Positions 46,420-57,544 of a stretch of DNA of 64,000 nucleotides are shown here, in pieces. The position numbers and the translations under genes are program-made. Each line of letters opens with the position of its first letter. The stretch's first letter is position 1. Source of the stretch: Eucommia ulmoides (taxonomy: Eukaryota; Streptophyta; Magnoliopsida; Garryales; Eucommiaceae); contig CM028326.1 in the NCBI GenBank assembly GCA_016647705.1, positions 15,935,901-15,999,900 of the forward strand, read 5' to 3'. Under the pieces are notes generated by a model. The model searched no databases, was not told the origin of the DNA, and saw nothing but the letters and a program-made list of their open reading frames with translations.

Positions 46420-47223
46420 TTTCATTGTCTGAAATGGTAAAGGTATCATAGGAATTTATGAGAGGCAAGAGGGGGATGGTAACTGTAATTATGTATTTAA
46501 TTTGTGGAGATAAAGTTATAAAATTTTTGTTCTTGATACAAGAATTGTCTTGCTATTTGCTTCCTAAAAGAATATAATCCTTAATGACTGTTGCATTTGT
46601 AGCTGTATTTGTAGCTGGTAGTGTTGATGAAACTGTGCGATCCTCTCCGCTTCTAAGTTCTAAGAGCATCTCCAACCAACGCAAAGAGGCAAATGAATAT
46701 GCAAAAGTATTAACTGTTATTTTGGCTAACCAAGATCTAAAAAACGAAGTCCAATCCACTAGGCAGCATTACAGTACTCAAAATGCCTCTACTCTTAAAT
46801 TTGAGATAAATTTGGAGAGTTTCTCCCTCTAGGCAAAAGAATCTGACGGTTAAAAAATTACAATTGGTGAACAATAATAAAAAATAAAAAATAAAAAAAT
46901 TGAACGTTGGATGCAACACCGTTTGTATTTTCTTCTCTAGGCAAAAGAATCCAGCCCCGCTTGTATATTCTTCTCCACCGCATGTATGTGTTATTGTAAT
47001 TAGGGTTAGGTATTTAAGTGAGTTCGGTTTGGGTAAGTGGGGTGAGTTTGAGTATTTAACTAAGTGGGTTCAGGTTTATTAGGTAGAGTGGATTTGGGTT
47101 TTATTTATCAAATGTATTGGATTTGAGTTATTTAATTAAGTGGATTGGAGTATTTAATTAAGAGTTGGGTTATTTAAGTAGGATTATTTAATTAGAATGT
47201 GTTATTTTAATTAAATTAGAAAT
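46420..47223. other. 3' UTR of gene 2 and repeat-like DNA
   Basis: The 3' UTR is followed by a stretch beginning gagcatctccaacc (46664), a common MITE terminus in plants; the inverted partner was not found. At 46990-47200, diverged repeats of ggtatttaa(t)taagtgggtt-like words occur. No gene seen. Confidence 0.45.
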
Positions 47224-48033
47224 TATTGGTGTCCCAAAGTGGTCAAAACCTTGAGTATGGTTCAATCAGACGACATGTGCGTCATTCTACTGAAGTGTCA
47301 GCAAAAGTTAGTTAGCTAGAGTTAGAAATTCTTTGAGCCAATTGTAACAATGGTGTTAGAGGACTGACTTGCTAAAATTCAGAGTACTTGCTTCTTAGAG
47401 AGTTGTACTTGCACAAGGTTGAGCCGGGATTAGTCTCGGTAAAACCTCTTCGGCGTGATAGTAAGAGCTCAAAGAAAAAAGGTATAGATTCGTGTCAAGT
47501 ATGTAAATAACAATTGAGCGTTAACTCAAGCTTGCATAACCCCTGATATTTATAGGTGTTGGAGATGATTAGTTTTACCTAATTTGGCTTAAACATGGTT
47601 AATTATGTGAAACCATATGTTTAACTGATAATTAGTGGTGTTTAGGAGATAATCACTAGGCTTGAATTTTTGGGTCTATTTGGAAAAGTTCCGCGGGCCT
47701 ATGTCAGGCCTGTAGAGGAGTCATAGCGGAGGAGATCGAAAATCCGTGAGGTTCTGGAGAAAAAACGGACTGAAATGGTCTGCTGGTTGAGATAAATGGT
47801 CAAGTCCTTGAAATTGGTTGTTCAGAGGCACGTCACAGAGTTCTAGGTGGTAGCATCCCTATGGGCCACATTACTCCTTCCTAGATGCAAAGGAGATTCT
47901 AAGGAAGAAGCCCTGGTCGACGTATGTTCCTGCGTGACACTTTAGATTCCTGAATGTGGCCACGTCACAGTGAGGGTGGACATGTGGCCGGCTCCCAGGT
48001 GCTGACTTGGTGGTGCCCAAAAATACCCCAATA
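47224..48033 (-). mobile_element. 3' LTR of a Tat/Retand-lineage Gypsy element (minus strand)
   Basis: On the minus strand starts TATTGGGGTATTTTTGGGC (48033) and ends GGACACCAATA (47224). Both terminal dinucleotides look like TG and CA altered to TA. A TATA box (cctataaatatcag) lies at about 47548-47561 on the minus strand. The polypurine tract gggttagagggcaac (48034-48048, minus) adjoins it. Related to the solo LTR at 29605-30361. The element extends right past the window edge. Confidence 0.85.
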
Positions 48034-48289
48034 GTTGCCCTCTAACCCTGGGCGGCGAGGGAAGCGAGGCGGGTAAGGGTATCAACTTTTGGCTAGAACA
48101 GGCATCCTAGAGGCTTCGAAGCACGAGAAACATCCCTGGACGGTTTTTTGGAGCTTTCTGCCGACCAAAGGCAAGTTCTCCATATCGGTAGTCCTTAAAC
48201 CCTATAGCGCTATCTTCCAGGCCAACGGAGCTCTTGGGAGGCGGGCATGTCTCTTGGGTGACCTTGCTGACGGGTAGGATTCTGAGTAG

Positions 48290-48690
48290 TACTTCTCAAA
48301 CCGTTGATATATTCTATGGGAAAATTTAGGATAAGCCCATGTGGTTGTGCACTGTGTAGAGATAGAATGACAAGGCAGTCATAATTTTTTTTAATTTTTT
48401 GGACGGCTTTTTTTGAACCATTAGCATCTTCTAGAGGGACCATTTGGGATAAGCCCCTATACGGCCGAGCATCGGGAAGAGATAGCATAACAGGGAGGCC
48501 TTAAATTTTCTTAATTTTAAGGATAACTATTTTCAAATCGTTAACGTCTTGTGGGGGGACCAATTTGGGATAGGCCCCTATGTGGCTAGACACCGGGCAG
48601 AGATAGCACGGTAGAGAGGCCGTAAATTTTCTCAATTTTAAGAGCGACACTTCTTGAATAGTTAAACATATCCGGGGCATAGTCGGGTCT
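48290..48690. repeat. Three tandem repeats of about 120 bp
   Basis: Units containing (g/a)ggata(a/g)gccc(c/a)tat, gagatagca, a(c)agggaggcc(t)taaattttctta and attttaag recur with starts near 48327, 48446 and 48567. Located between pol and the 3' LTR of the Tat element. Confidence 0.8.
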
Positions 48691-48941
48691 TTACCATAGA
48701 GAAGAAGACAGAAGGGAATTCTAGGTGAGTATGCGCGGCGGACGAGCAAGTAGGCTAGGCGTGCACAACCCTCAGGGGTGCCGGGTGCACAAATGGCAGC
48801 ACTAGCCAGCGCGTACGTCCAGCGCGTTGGTATGTGTGGCTCCTTGTGGCTAAGCCGGTGCATTTTTTTGGGTTTTTCCTCGAGCCACGAGTCTCTCACG
48901 CATATCGAGACCTTGTCTCGCCTTCTGTGCCCTATTCTTCT

Positions 48942-48950
48942 TATAAATAG
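48942..48950 (+). promoter_or_regulatory. TATA box of the antisense accessory gene
   Basis: tataaatag on the plus strand, opposite to the element's own transcription, about 190 bp before the ATG at 49141 of the accessory gene. Confidence 0.6.
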
Positions 48951-49140
48951 AGAGTTGATGAGCCTCATTTAAAAATATTCAAGTTTTCTGGGTGTTTTCT
49001 CTAAAAGATTTCTCTGCACGATATTTTTTCTTTACTCCGACATGCTTTCCCGTATCTCTATATCTGAATCTTTTTCCCCTCTTATTCAGGGAGCAACTTA
49101 GGCTTCATCTGGTCGGAGTGAGCCTCCTAATCTCCCGAGA

Positions 49141-50683
49141 ATGTCAGACGGCACACTAGCGCCCAGGGACCACTCTCTCATTTTTCGGCGGTCCAGACAC
49201 AATCACATAGGGAAGGACCATCCCTAGTTGAGCTAGTGTCCGTGGTCGGCCACCCTAGCAGACACAGAGGAGAAGGCTATTCATGGGAGCCTATTTCTGT
49301 AACCATTCCGAAGGAGGAAGAATGGGTAACACACACTCGATTTTCTCAAGATGATTCCACTTGTACCATTGTCTATCAGCGCTCTAGGGCTTGAGATTTT
49401 GTACTCTATTGTTCCGGTCCAGAGCCTTCCTTGGGACCTTAAGTCCAACATTACCGTGAAGGATTTGATGACCACTCATAACTTATTTACTGTCCCGAGT
49501 TCCGTTGTGACGAAGGTCCCTACTGCCGAGTAAAGGGCACATTAGTCAGCCCTGGGTTTCATTACAGCGTTTTATCATCAATTAGTTACCGAAATCCGTG
49601 TATTATTCACCTTTGGGTCCAAGCTATTTGTATGGAGGTCGGTCTGTGTCCGTCACAGTTGTCTCCGAGCAACATGAAGATAGTAATAGCGGTTTATATT
49701 ATCTTCATGGCAGAGGTGATTGAACTGAGCGTAGAAATTTTTCGTGCCTTGTTCTTTTCCAAGTCCCTGCCATCCAGGGCCAAGTGGTGCTATGTGTCCT
49801 CTAGGTCAGCATTTCTGACTAACATGGATGTCAAGTTACCCAAGTGGAAGCCGAGGTACTTTTACCTTAGTGGCAACGACTGAGAGTTCAGACCTGACGA
49901 GAAAGATCATTTGAATCCTATCTAGCAATTCTAGGGACGAATTGGTAAGGAAATCTTAGGGGTGGTTGAGAACAATACTTCAGCCATTTGCACTTATTGG
50001 GTTCCTATACTATTTTAGCAGATAGCAAGAAACGGGTTGAGAAACCACCGCGCAAGGCACTAGAGCTCTGTCTAGAAATTATTTTGCTAAATGATAGGGT
50101 CTTGAGGATACCCTTTAACTAGGTGAACGAGATGCTGAGTTCGACTCTGTACGACATTCACTTCTACTGAGCCCCGTCTTTGCCCCATGCTAAGCTTTCG
50201 TCGAGACCAAGAAACAGTAAGTCAGTTTTTTTTAATCGTCAAATTTTCTTGGCTTGGGTTTGGAATTCTGAATTGTGATCTCCGGGCAGACATGGACAAT
50301 GTTGCACTATTGAAGAGAGTAATTGCCAAGAGGAAGGCAAGGGCCACAAAGAGTTCGGCTATCGAACAAGGACAGACTTGTCAGGAAACACCTGTGTGGA
50401 GATTGGTACCCGCCTATTGGATAACCCAACACTGATGCCGGAGTTCTTAGGCCGAGTGATGCCACTAAACAACTGGAAGAAGATTGGCGGTATAGCCCCG
50501 GAGCAGTTCGCTGGGGACATTTACAGGGATGTGACGGGGGTGAGTACTTCACTTTTTCTCAGTACTTAGATTATTTGAAAGTCTATTTTTAATTTCATTA
50601 CTCCCCAACGTGTTTTCACTAACAGGCCATCCTTCAGTTCCACGGACTAGCAAACCAGGTTTTTCAAAAAGCGGGCTCCTCGT
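49141..50683 (+). pseudogene. Antisense accessory gene of the Tat element, 5' part (Transposase_28-like)
   Basis: Plus-strand gene lying antisense in the 3' region of the minus-strand Tat element. The clearest block, 49632-49880, reads MEVGLCPSQLSPSN, EVIELSVEIFRALFF and PKWKPRYFYLSG, matching the plant family called putative gypsy-type transposon (PF04195), known from such antisense genes. Downstream, QIARNGLRNHRARH is legible near 50020. Two introns with GT...AG borders fit: 50208-50289 (gtaagtcag ... gggcag) and 50537-50626 (gtgagtact ... taacag). Several stops and frameshifts break the exons. The coding region is interrupted at 50684 by an LTR element and resumes at 55948. Exact exon 1 borders are uncertain. 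Confidence 0.7.
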
Positions 50684-52315
50684 TGGTGGCCGCTGAATAA
50701 GTGGATCAAGTTTTAGTATAATAGACCTTTTGGTCGGGTATCGTATCCATAGGGATTGGTTGAGATTACTTTTGAATACCGTGTTTGTCATAACCTAATT
50801 TTATCTAGGCGACTATAAATTGAATTTAATTAATTACTAATACTAAACTAAATTACTAATTTAATTAACTATACAATAAATACTATATTAAGATTGTTTA
50901 GGGGAGTAGATTGTCTAGAGATTAACTTTATTTACTTAAATGCCTTTGGTTTTGTTTTGGTTAACGTTAACAGCGTTCGGCGTATTCGACAATCTCGGTT
51001 CATAAACTCCTCCGCCACCTCTTCCGAGTGTAAAATGGGGGAATACGCAACTTCGAATCAACGCCGAAGTCTCCCTGAACGTATTAAAGACTCAAGGCCA
51101 TGTGAGTCTCGCCCCAACGTCATTGATTGTACATAATCCAACTCTCTCCCGGGTTATTGGATCATCGCGTTGTGTTTACTCTATCGACAATCTCAGTTCT
51201 AAAACTCCCCCGTCACCTCTCCCGAGTGTAAGACGAAGGAATACGTGACTTCGCGTGAACGCCGAAATCCCCTCAACGTCTTAACGACTCTAGGTCACGT
51301 GAGTCTTGACCCAACGTCATCGATTGTCCACAATCAAAACCCCAACCGGGTTATAGGATTGTGGCATTTGTTTATTCTATAGTCCGAATCCGAGGTTACC
51401 TCTTCCGAGAGTCAAACCCCATATTCTCGATATGTAAATCTAAGCACAATAAACAAACAATAAGGCACACACAATCAACATACGAAGAACAACCAAGAAC
51501 GAAACATAAACTTAACCAAAACTACATTTTCACAAATAAAATGTTAATCCCCATTTACAATTTATGTTTAGCTCATGGCCTTAACCGTATAAACAGCAAA
51601 AGTCGGGCTAAACATGCTCAATAATCTACAAAAATGAACAAAATAAAGAGAGAAGCGAAAAAACTTAGCTAATATCCGAAGATGTAGCGCTAAAATCGTA
51701 ATCCGATTCCTCCTCTTTTATCTTCCTCATCGGGATTGAATGAGCACTCTCCAAAACTCTTTCTCTATTCTATCTAACCCTAGGAAGGCCCTAATGGCCG
51801 GAGAAAGATTAGAAAATGAAAGGGGAGGGAGTATTTATAGACAAAATATCTAAAATAAATATCTCCTACTGTGCAGAGGCCACCGCCTAGGCGAAGGGAT
51901 TTTCCGCCTAGGCGGAGGTATGTCGGTTAAGGGTTCGCATAGGCGGTGGAGTAGGCAGTGGACTAGGAAAATAATCTGCTGGATTTTCGCCTAGGTGGTG
52001 GATTCTCCGCCTAAGCGGTGGTCCTCCAGCAACAATTGTGTTTTCTCAGCATCTTCATTGCCGCGGCGATGGTCTAGACGCCGCGGCGGTGAGTTTGTTT
52101 GCAGAATCTTGCCGTTTTGCTCATTTTTCCACTGTTCTCTGACCGTTCTCGATACGAATTGATTGTTTATGCTTCGATTTCATACCTTTTCACCCCACGC
52201 ACATGTTTTAATACAGAAAAGAATAAAACATATTAAAACATAAAAAAATAACTATAAATGTAATTGAAAACTAACAAATTCGGTTTGAAAATAGATAGGT
52301 AATTTACACCTATCA
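50684..52315 (-). mobile_element. 3' LTR of a non-autonomous LTR element (copy B)
   Basis: Plus-strand limits TGGTGGCCGCTGAATAAG and ACACCTATCA, 1632 bp. Compared with copy C it lacks the segment tgctgccactttcaccgcaag next to the PBS side. TATA (tctataaatac on the minus strand) at about 51832-51842. Palindromes such as ccgcctaggcgg cluster at 51885-52095, upstream of the TATA box. Flank ctcgt (50679-50683) matches ctcgc after copy C at four of five bases. Confidence 0.9.
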
Positions 52316-53825
52316 AATACCCCCAAACTCAGAATTTTGCTAGTTCTCGAGCAAAACAGCCACACAATACAAGAATATATAAAAACTAACTATGAAATTG
52401 AAAACTAAAAATGAAAAACACTAAAAATAAATACGTGTAAGTTTTGATTATCATCTACCGACCGAAAGATTTTTTCTTCATCGGCCTCCAATCCTATCGA
52501 GTTCAGGCATAAAACACACCATGTAGTGTTATAGAATTTCAACATTTATAATAGTAAGTGTCATTATAGATCCTACTAAAGTGTGTGTGTGTTTAAAACT
52601 CAAATATATAACTGTCCGTTAATCGAATTGAATTATCACCATATAAGCGTATGACAAAAAAAACCCGAAGGTATAGGGAATCCATAGGCTTGACCCGGGA
52701 TATATTCTCCACTAATATAGGCTCAGAAGTTAAAAAAGATCAATAGGTCTTAGTTCAGTTTTGGACAAATGGCCAAAGGTAAATTTGAAAGAGAAAAACG
52801 GGTTAACATCGTTAACTTGACGTTACCCAAGGTACCTCGTTTAGCACTCTCACACTCGAAACCCCATAAATACATTTGAAACAACCCTGAACATATATTA
52901 AGAGCGACGTACTCACTTGTCAAAAAGAAATGGAAGTAAAACTCTTTTTTTTTTTTAACCAAACAACACACCCCCAAACTTATTGGATCTGTATAATTTA
53001 AGGGGTGTGTGAAATATGAATGAAAAACGACAAGTGAGTACTCGAATACTGAACCAATTAGAAGTTCGCCCTAATCTCAATCGCTCACTTCAAGTAGCAT
53101 ATTGAATGCTAACTTTTCGCTCAAATTGTGCCTTTGGTTTAGCGATAAAGGACTGGAAGGAATTCAATTGACCATGGTATTGGTTAAGTGTTCAGAATTG
53201 AAACGGCATTTAGGCTTCGACAGGGTAACGAGGGATAATAATCTAACAAGGTAAGCTTAAAAAGGCTCAAGCGAGAAAAATGAATGCCTAAATCCTGTCT
53301 TCCAAACTACCTCGGCTAGGATTTCGCCTCGAATTTCCCCCGAATCAAGTTCTGAAAACCCTAGTGTCATGAATTTAGGTGACAGATAATCGTTTTCAAA
53401 TCAATTAGACGGTTATATAATGAGTTTTCGTGCTCTTGCAAGTAGGATCTATAAGAACTTTTACTAAAACATAACGTTGAGCACACAGAACGTACATGTA
53501 TGAGTTTTACGCTCAACCTCAAAACAATCAGGGGACAAATTCATCATCGGGTATTGGCCCAGATGATGTCAAAACTCAGCACATAACACAAAAACTATCC
53601 TAAACAGACATGCACACATAGAAACAATAAAATATACTAACTAAAACATAAATAAACATACTACACATTACACCCGACTCAAACAGGAAATGCCCAAAAC
53701 AACCTAGTCAACGATCCCAATGACATGATAAAGCATTATAATGAAGACTAGGGTTTAGGACACGTACCTGGGAGGCGAGAGGATCTCGCCTCCGTTTCAA
53801 GTTGACGGAGATGGATTTAATTTAT

Positions 53826-54030
53826 TTTGGAACTTGGGTTGCCTCCCAAGAAGCACTTGATTTATGGTCATTTGCCCGACATATTCAGAACGCCCTTAAG
53901 TTTGACAGGATATTGCTTTGTTCGGCTCGATCTTTCAACGACACGCCTCACCGGCTTATTTGCGTGGCCACCCACTATAAACGGTTCGGAATCCCGTCGA
54001 AAGGGATGCAATCAATATATGTCGATCTAA
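53826..54030 (-). repeat. Conserved internal module with CTTGGG hairpin
   Basis: ttgggttgcctcccaagaagc and the following roughly 200 bp recur in the truncated copy at 57545-57770 (including tctttcaa(c/t)ga(c/a)acgcctcacc and ggaatcccgtc(g/a)aaagggat). The sequence 53833-53850 is a perfect six-pair hairpin, CTTGGG (TTGCCT) CCCAAG. This is the only part of the interior that looks conserved between copies besides PBS and PPT. Confidence 0.7.
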
Positions 54031-54281
54031 CATTGCCAAGTACCCTACATAAGAAATAAAAACAAAATTACAAACAAAAATTATATACAATAAAAAAAAA
54101 ATTTGTCTAAATTAAAATCAAGTTATTTACACACGATATCAACAATAATCAACAAACCAATTCCCGGCAATTGTTATCACTTGGTCGCGATCGCCAAAAA
54201 CTAAATTTGACGACAAACCAATCCCCGACAATCATTACCAAAACTTGTTAGTGATCACCGAAAACGGAATCTGTTGACAAC

Positions 54282-54302
54282 CAATCCTCGGCAATGGCTC
54301 CA
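54282..54302 (-). promoter_or_regulatory. Primer binding site, tRNA-Asp type, of the complete copy
   Basis: The complement reads tggagccattgccgaggattg next to LTR 54309-55947, two bases altered from the canonical tRNA-Asp-complementary sequence; the truncated copy at 58015-58035 is closer to canonical. Confidence 0.75.
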
Positions 54303-54308
54303 AAAACT

Positions 54309-55947
54309 TGGTAGGCGCTAAATAAGTGCTGCCACTTTCACCGCAAGTGTACGGATCAAGATTTAGTAAAGTGGACCTTTCGATCGGGTATCGTATCCAT
54401 CGGGATTGGTTGAGATTACTTTTGAATACCGTGTTTGTCATAACCTAATTTTATCTAGGCGACTATAAATTGAATTTAATTAATTACTAATACTAAACTA
54501 AATTACTAATTTAATTAATTATACTATAAATACTATATTAAGATTTTTTAAGGGAGTAGATTGTCTAGGGATTAACTTTATTTACTTAAATGCGTTTGGT
54601 TTTGTTTTAGTTAACGTTAACGGCGTTTGGCGTATCCGACAATCTCGGTTCGTAAACTCCTCCCCCACCTCTTCCGAGTGTAAGACGGGGGAATATGCAA
54701 TTTCGAATCAATGTCGAAGTCCCCCTCAACGTCTTAACAACACTAGGCCGTGTGAGTTTGGCCCCAACGTCATTGATTGCACACAATCCAACTCCCTCCC
54801 GGGTTATTGGAACGTTGCGTTGTGTTTACCCTATCGACAATCTTAGTTCTAAAACTCCCTCGTCACCTCTCCCGAGTGTAAGACAAGGGAATACGTGACT
54901 TCGCGTCAACATCGAAGTCCCTCTCAATGTCTTATCGACTCTATGTCACGTGAGTCTTGACCCAACGTCATTGATTGTCCACAATTAAAACCCCGACCGG
55001 GTTATAGGATTATCGCGTTTGTTTATTCTAGTTCGAATCCGGGGTTACCTCTTCTGAGAGTCAAACCCCGTATTCTCGATATGTAAATCTAAGCATGATA
55101 AACAAATAATAAGGCACACATTATCAACTTACAAAGAACAACCAAAAACGAAACATAAACTTAACTAAAACTACATTTTTCATAAATAAAATGTTAATCC
55201 TCATTTACAATCTATGTTTAGCTCGTGGCCCTAATATATAAACAACAAAAATCGAGATAAACATGCTCAACAATGTACAAAACTGAAAAAAATAAAGAGA
55301 GATGCGAAAAAACTTAGTCAATATCCGAAGATTTAGCGCTAAAACCGTAATCCGATTGCTCCTCTTTCATCTTCCTCCTCGGGATTAAATGAGCACTCTC
55401 CAAAACTCTCTCTCTTTCTATTCTATCTAACCCTAGGAAGGCCCTAGTGGCCAGAGAGAGATCAAAAAATGAGAGTGGATGGGGTATTTATAGACAAAAT
55501 ATCTAAAATAAATATCTTCCACTATGCAAAGGCCACCACCTAGGCGAAGGGATTTTTTGCCTAAGCGGAGGTATGTCGGTTAAGGGTTCGCCTAGGCAGT
55601 GCAGTAGGCGATGGACTAGCAAAACAATCTGCTGGATTTTCACCTAAGCGATGGATTCTCCGCCTAAGCGGTGGTCCTCCAACAACAATTGTGTCTTCTC
55701 AGCATCTTCACCGTTGCGGCGGTGAGCTTGTTTGCAGAATCTTGCCGTCTTGCTAATTTTTCCACCATTCTTCGACCGTTCTTGATACGAATTGATCGTT
55801 TATGCTCCGATTTCATATCTTTTCACCCCACGCACTTGTTTTAATACAAAAAGAATAAAATATATTAAAACATATAAAAATCACGGTAAACGTACTTGAA
55901 AACTAACAAATTCGGTTAAGAAATAGATAGGTAATTTACACCTATCA
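54309..55947 (-). mobile_element. 5' LTR of the non-autonomous element (copy C)
   Basis: Limits TGGTAGGCGCTAAATAAG and ACACCTATCA, 1639 bp, highly similar to copy B. TATA on the minus strand at about 55487-55498. Flank ctcgc (55948-55952). Confidence 0.9.
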
Positions 55948-56430
55948 CTCGCCGACCTGGATTCCAATCGAGCTACCCTCAAGAAGAGCATTGAGGCAGA
56001 ATCTAGCCTCTATGATGATCTATTCGCTATACGCACCGAGAATCTTAAACTCCACACTGATCACCAAGACCTCTAGTCTAAGGTTGACACGTTCGATGCT
56101 AAGTCTGTTGCCTATAGGCAGCGTGTGATAAACCTAGAGCAGAAATTGCGAGACACCATCAACTTGGCCAGGGAAAGGGGCAAATCAGAGGCGATGGAGC
56201 AGTGGAAGAAGGTACCCAGAATTCCCCGCCGGTCCTATGAATATGGAGTTCTTAGACCCGGAGGATGGTGTTGAGTACAAAGGTGCCAAATAGGAAGATT
56301 GCAGGGAGGACAATGCTGGAAAGTGGGTTCCTGAGGAGGGTGAGATTGATGTTTCTTATCCTCGCAAATACACCTCTCGGGACGAGGACGGGGAGGACTG
56401 GGTTCCTGATCATTGCTTCTTCAACACTTA
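55948..56430 (+). pseudogene. Antisense accessory gene, 3' part (coiled coil)
   Basis: Resumes the gene broken at 50683. The frame LADLDSNRATLKKS ... LFAIRTENLKLH ... SKVDTFDAKSVAYRQRVINL ... KLRDTINLARERGK is a heptad-rich coiled coil, with a stop at about 56072. A shifted frame after 56240 gives an acidic tail (DPEDGVEYKG, DEDGEDWVPDH) ending at a stop near 56430. A domain-then-coiled-coil order fits known antisense genes of Tat elements. Frameshifts and stops make it dead. Confidence 0.65.
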
Positions 56431-57322
56431 GGACTCTATAGCCTTTTTTCACTTATTATTTTTGTTGACTTGTAATGGGTTGATGACCCCATCTTGTACA
56501 TCTCCTGAACATATCAATACAAGTAAATTTTTTTTTATGTATTTTTGTTTTTCTGCGTCCGAGCGTGTAAGTTTTGAGTGATATAGAAATGGTGTTTCAA
56601 AGTCTGTTCCTCATTCCTAACATTTTTGCCAAGTTATTTTTTGCTTGGTATTGTTTTCGGAGATGTAAAATTTTGAAAATTAAAAAAAAAACTTTTCGTC
56701 TTTGCCTAGGACCATGGACCTCTAGCCTCTCAATCCCAGACACGAGTTGATTGTAAGGAAATTGTGTCCTGGACTTAGGAGACGGGTTTCCTAAGGTGTC
56801 TGGTCATCTTGATTCATAAGGGTGCAACATCACGGTTAGTCCACCATAGCCGATTATTGATAAGTTCTCCATAGTCAAGTTCATTCCTGAACCCTTTCAA
56901 ATTACCTCAATTTGGTCCATGCAGGAGCACCTTTCCCTTTAGAACATCGGACTTATAGTCGACTAGCGGGGAAAAATACTTAGCTGCAGGCCCTCAGACT
57001 TGATCAATGTCCCGCCTTTGGTGGATGACCTTGGTCTCTCCCTGGGTACGGACTATTGACTTTTGGAGGAGGTCTGGTTGTCACCCTCGATGTTGAGCGC
57101 CGGGATAGGGCTTGTGGAGAATCACCAGCGATACTAAGCGTCGACATGTTTTTTTTAGAGATTCACCCGCGACTCTAATGGTTAGGATGTCCTGGAGAAT
57201 CATCCATAACTCTGAGGGCTGGGATGCCGTTTATTAGATAGTTAACACAAGGCACATTGCACATAACACCTTCTTTATATTGATAAGCAAAACAGCTACA
57301 CTTCGTACAAACTGGAAGTTGT
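56431..57322. other. Region between accessory gene end and Tat integrase end
   Basis: No open frame or repeat recognised. The 3' end of the antisense gene and the 3' end of pol converge here. A T run and AATAAA-like words at 56515-56540 could serve either transcript. Confidence 0.45.
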
Positions 57323-57540
57323 TTACAAAAGAGGATTTTCCCTACGGAAATAGCATTTTAGATGGTCAATGTTCCATAGGTGCCTGAGTGGTACTCTTTT
57401 TTCTATTTCTAGATTGTAGGTGCCTGGACTTGTGATCCCGATGACTTTGTACGACCCTTCCCACGTGGGGGCCAACTTTCCGGCACTTTGTTCTTTGGTA
57501 GCATAATAAACTTTCAAAGAACAAGGTTGTCGATGTTGAA
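57323..57540 (-). pseudogene. Tat integrase C-terminus
   Basis: Minus-strand KVYYATKEQ and GKLAPTWEGSYKVIGI, then GTYNLE and PLRHLWNIDHLKCYF are the end of Tat-lineage pol (GKLxPxWEGPYxV ... PRPWNxxHLRxYY in relatives). The preceding NLVLRKV-like motif is just legible before the sequence is cut at about 57540 by the truncated LTR element. Confidence 0.85.
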
Positions 57541-57544
57541 GTAG

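Larger units (their letters stand above)
52316..54308 (-). mobile_element. Non-coding interior of the same element
   Basis: About 2 kb with no gag-pol and no open frame of note. On the minus strand it starts with a tRNA-Asp-type primer binding site (complement of 54282-54302, ttggagccattgccgagg, one or two changes from the usual TGGCGCCGTTGCCGGGGA). It ends with the polypurine tract gtttgggggtat (52316-52328). A conserved module lies at 53826-54030 (see separate entry). This is a LARD-like, non-autonomous element that must borrow proteins from elsewhere. Confidence 0.8.

Noticed and set aside
46584-46832. 82-codon plus-strand frame downstream of wound-induced gene 2
   Set aside because: Overlaps a minus-strand frame and MITE-like DNA (gagcatctccaacc); no family resemblance.
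48501-48968. 155-codon open frame on the minus strand in the Tat 3' region
   Set aside because: It runs through tandem repeats and the antisense gene's promoter and has no Tat or other motif; judged chance.
49632-49883. Considered as an independent host gene
   Set aside because: Its domain (PF04195 type) and its position opposite pol inside a Tat element fit the element's accessory gene instead.
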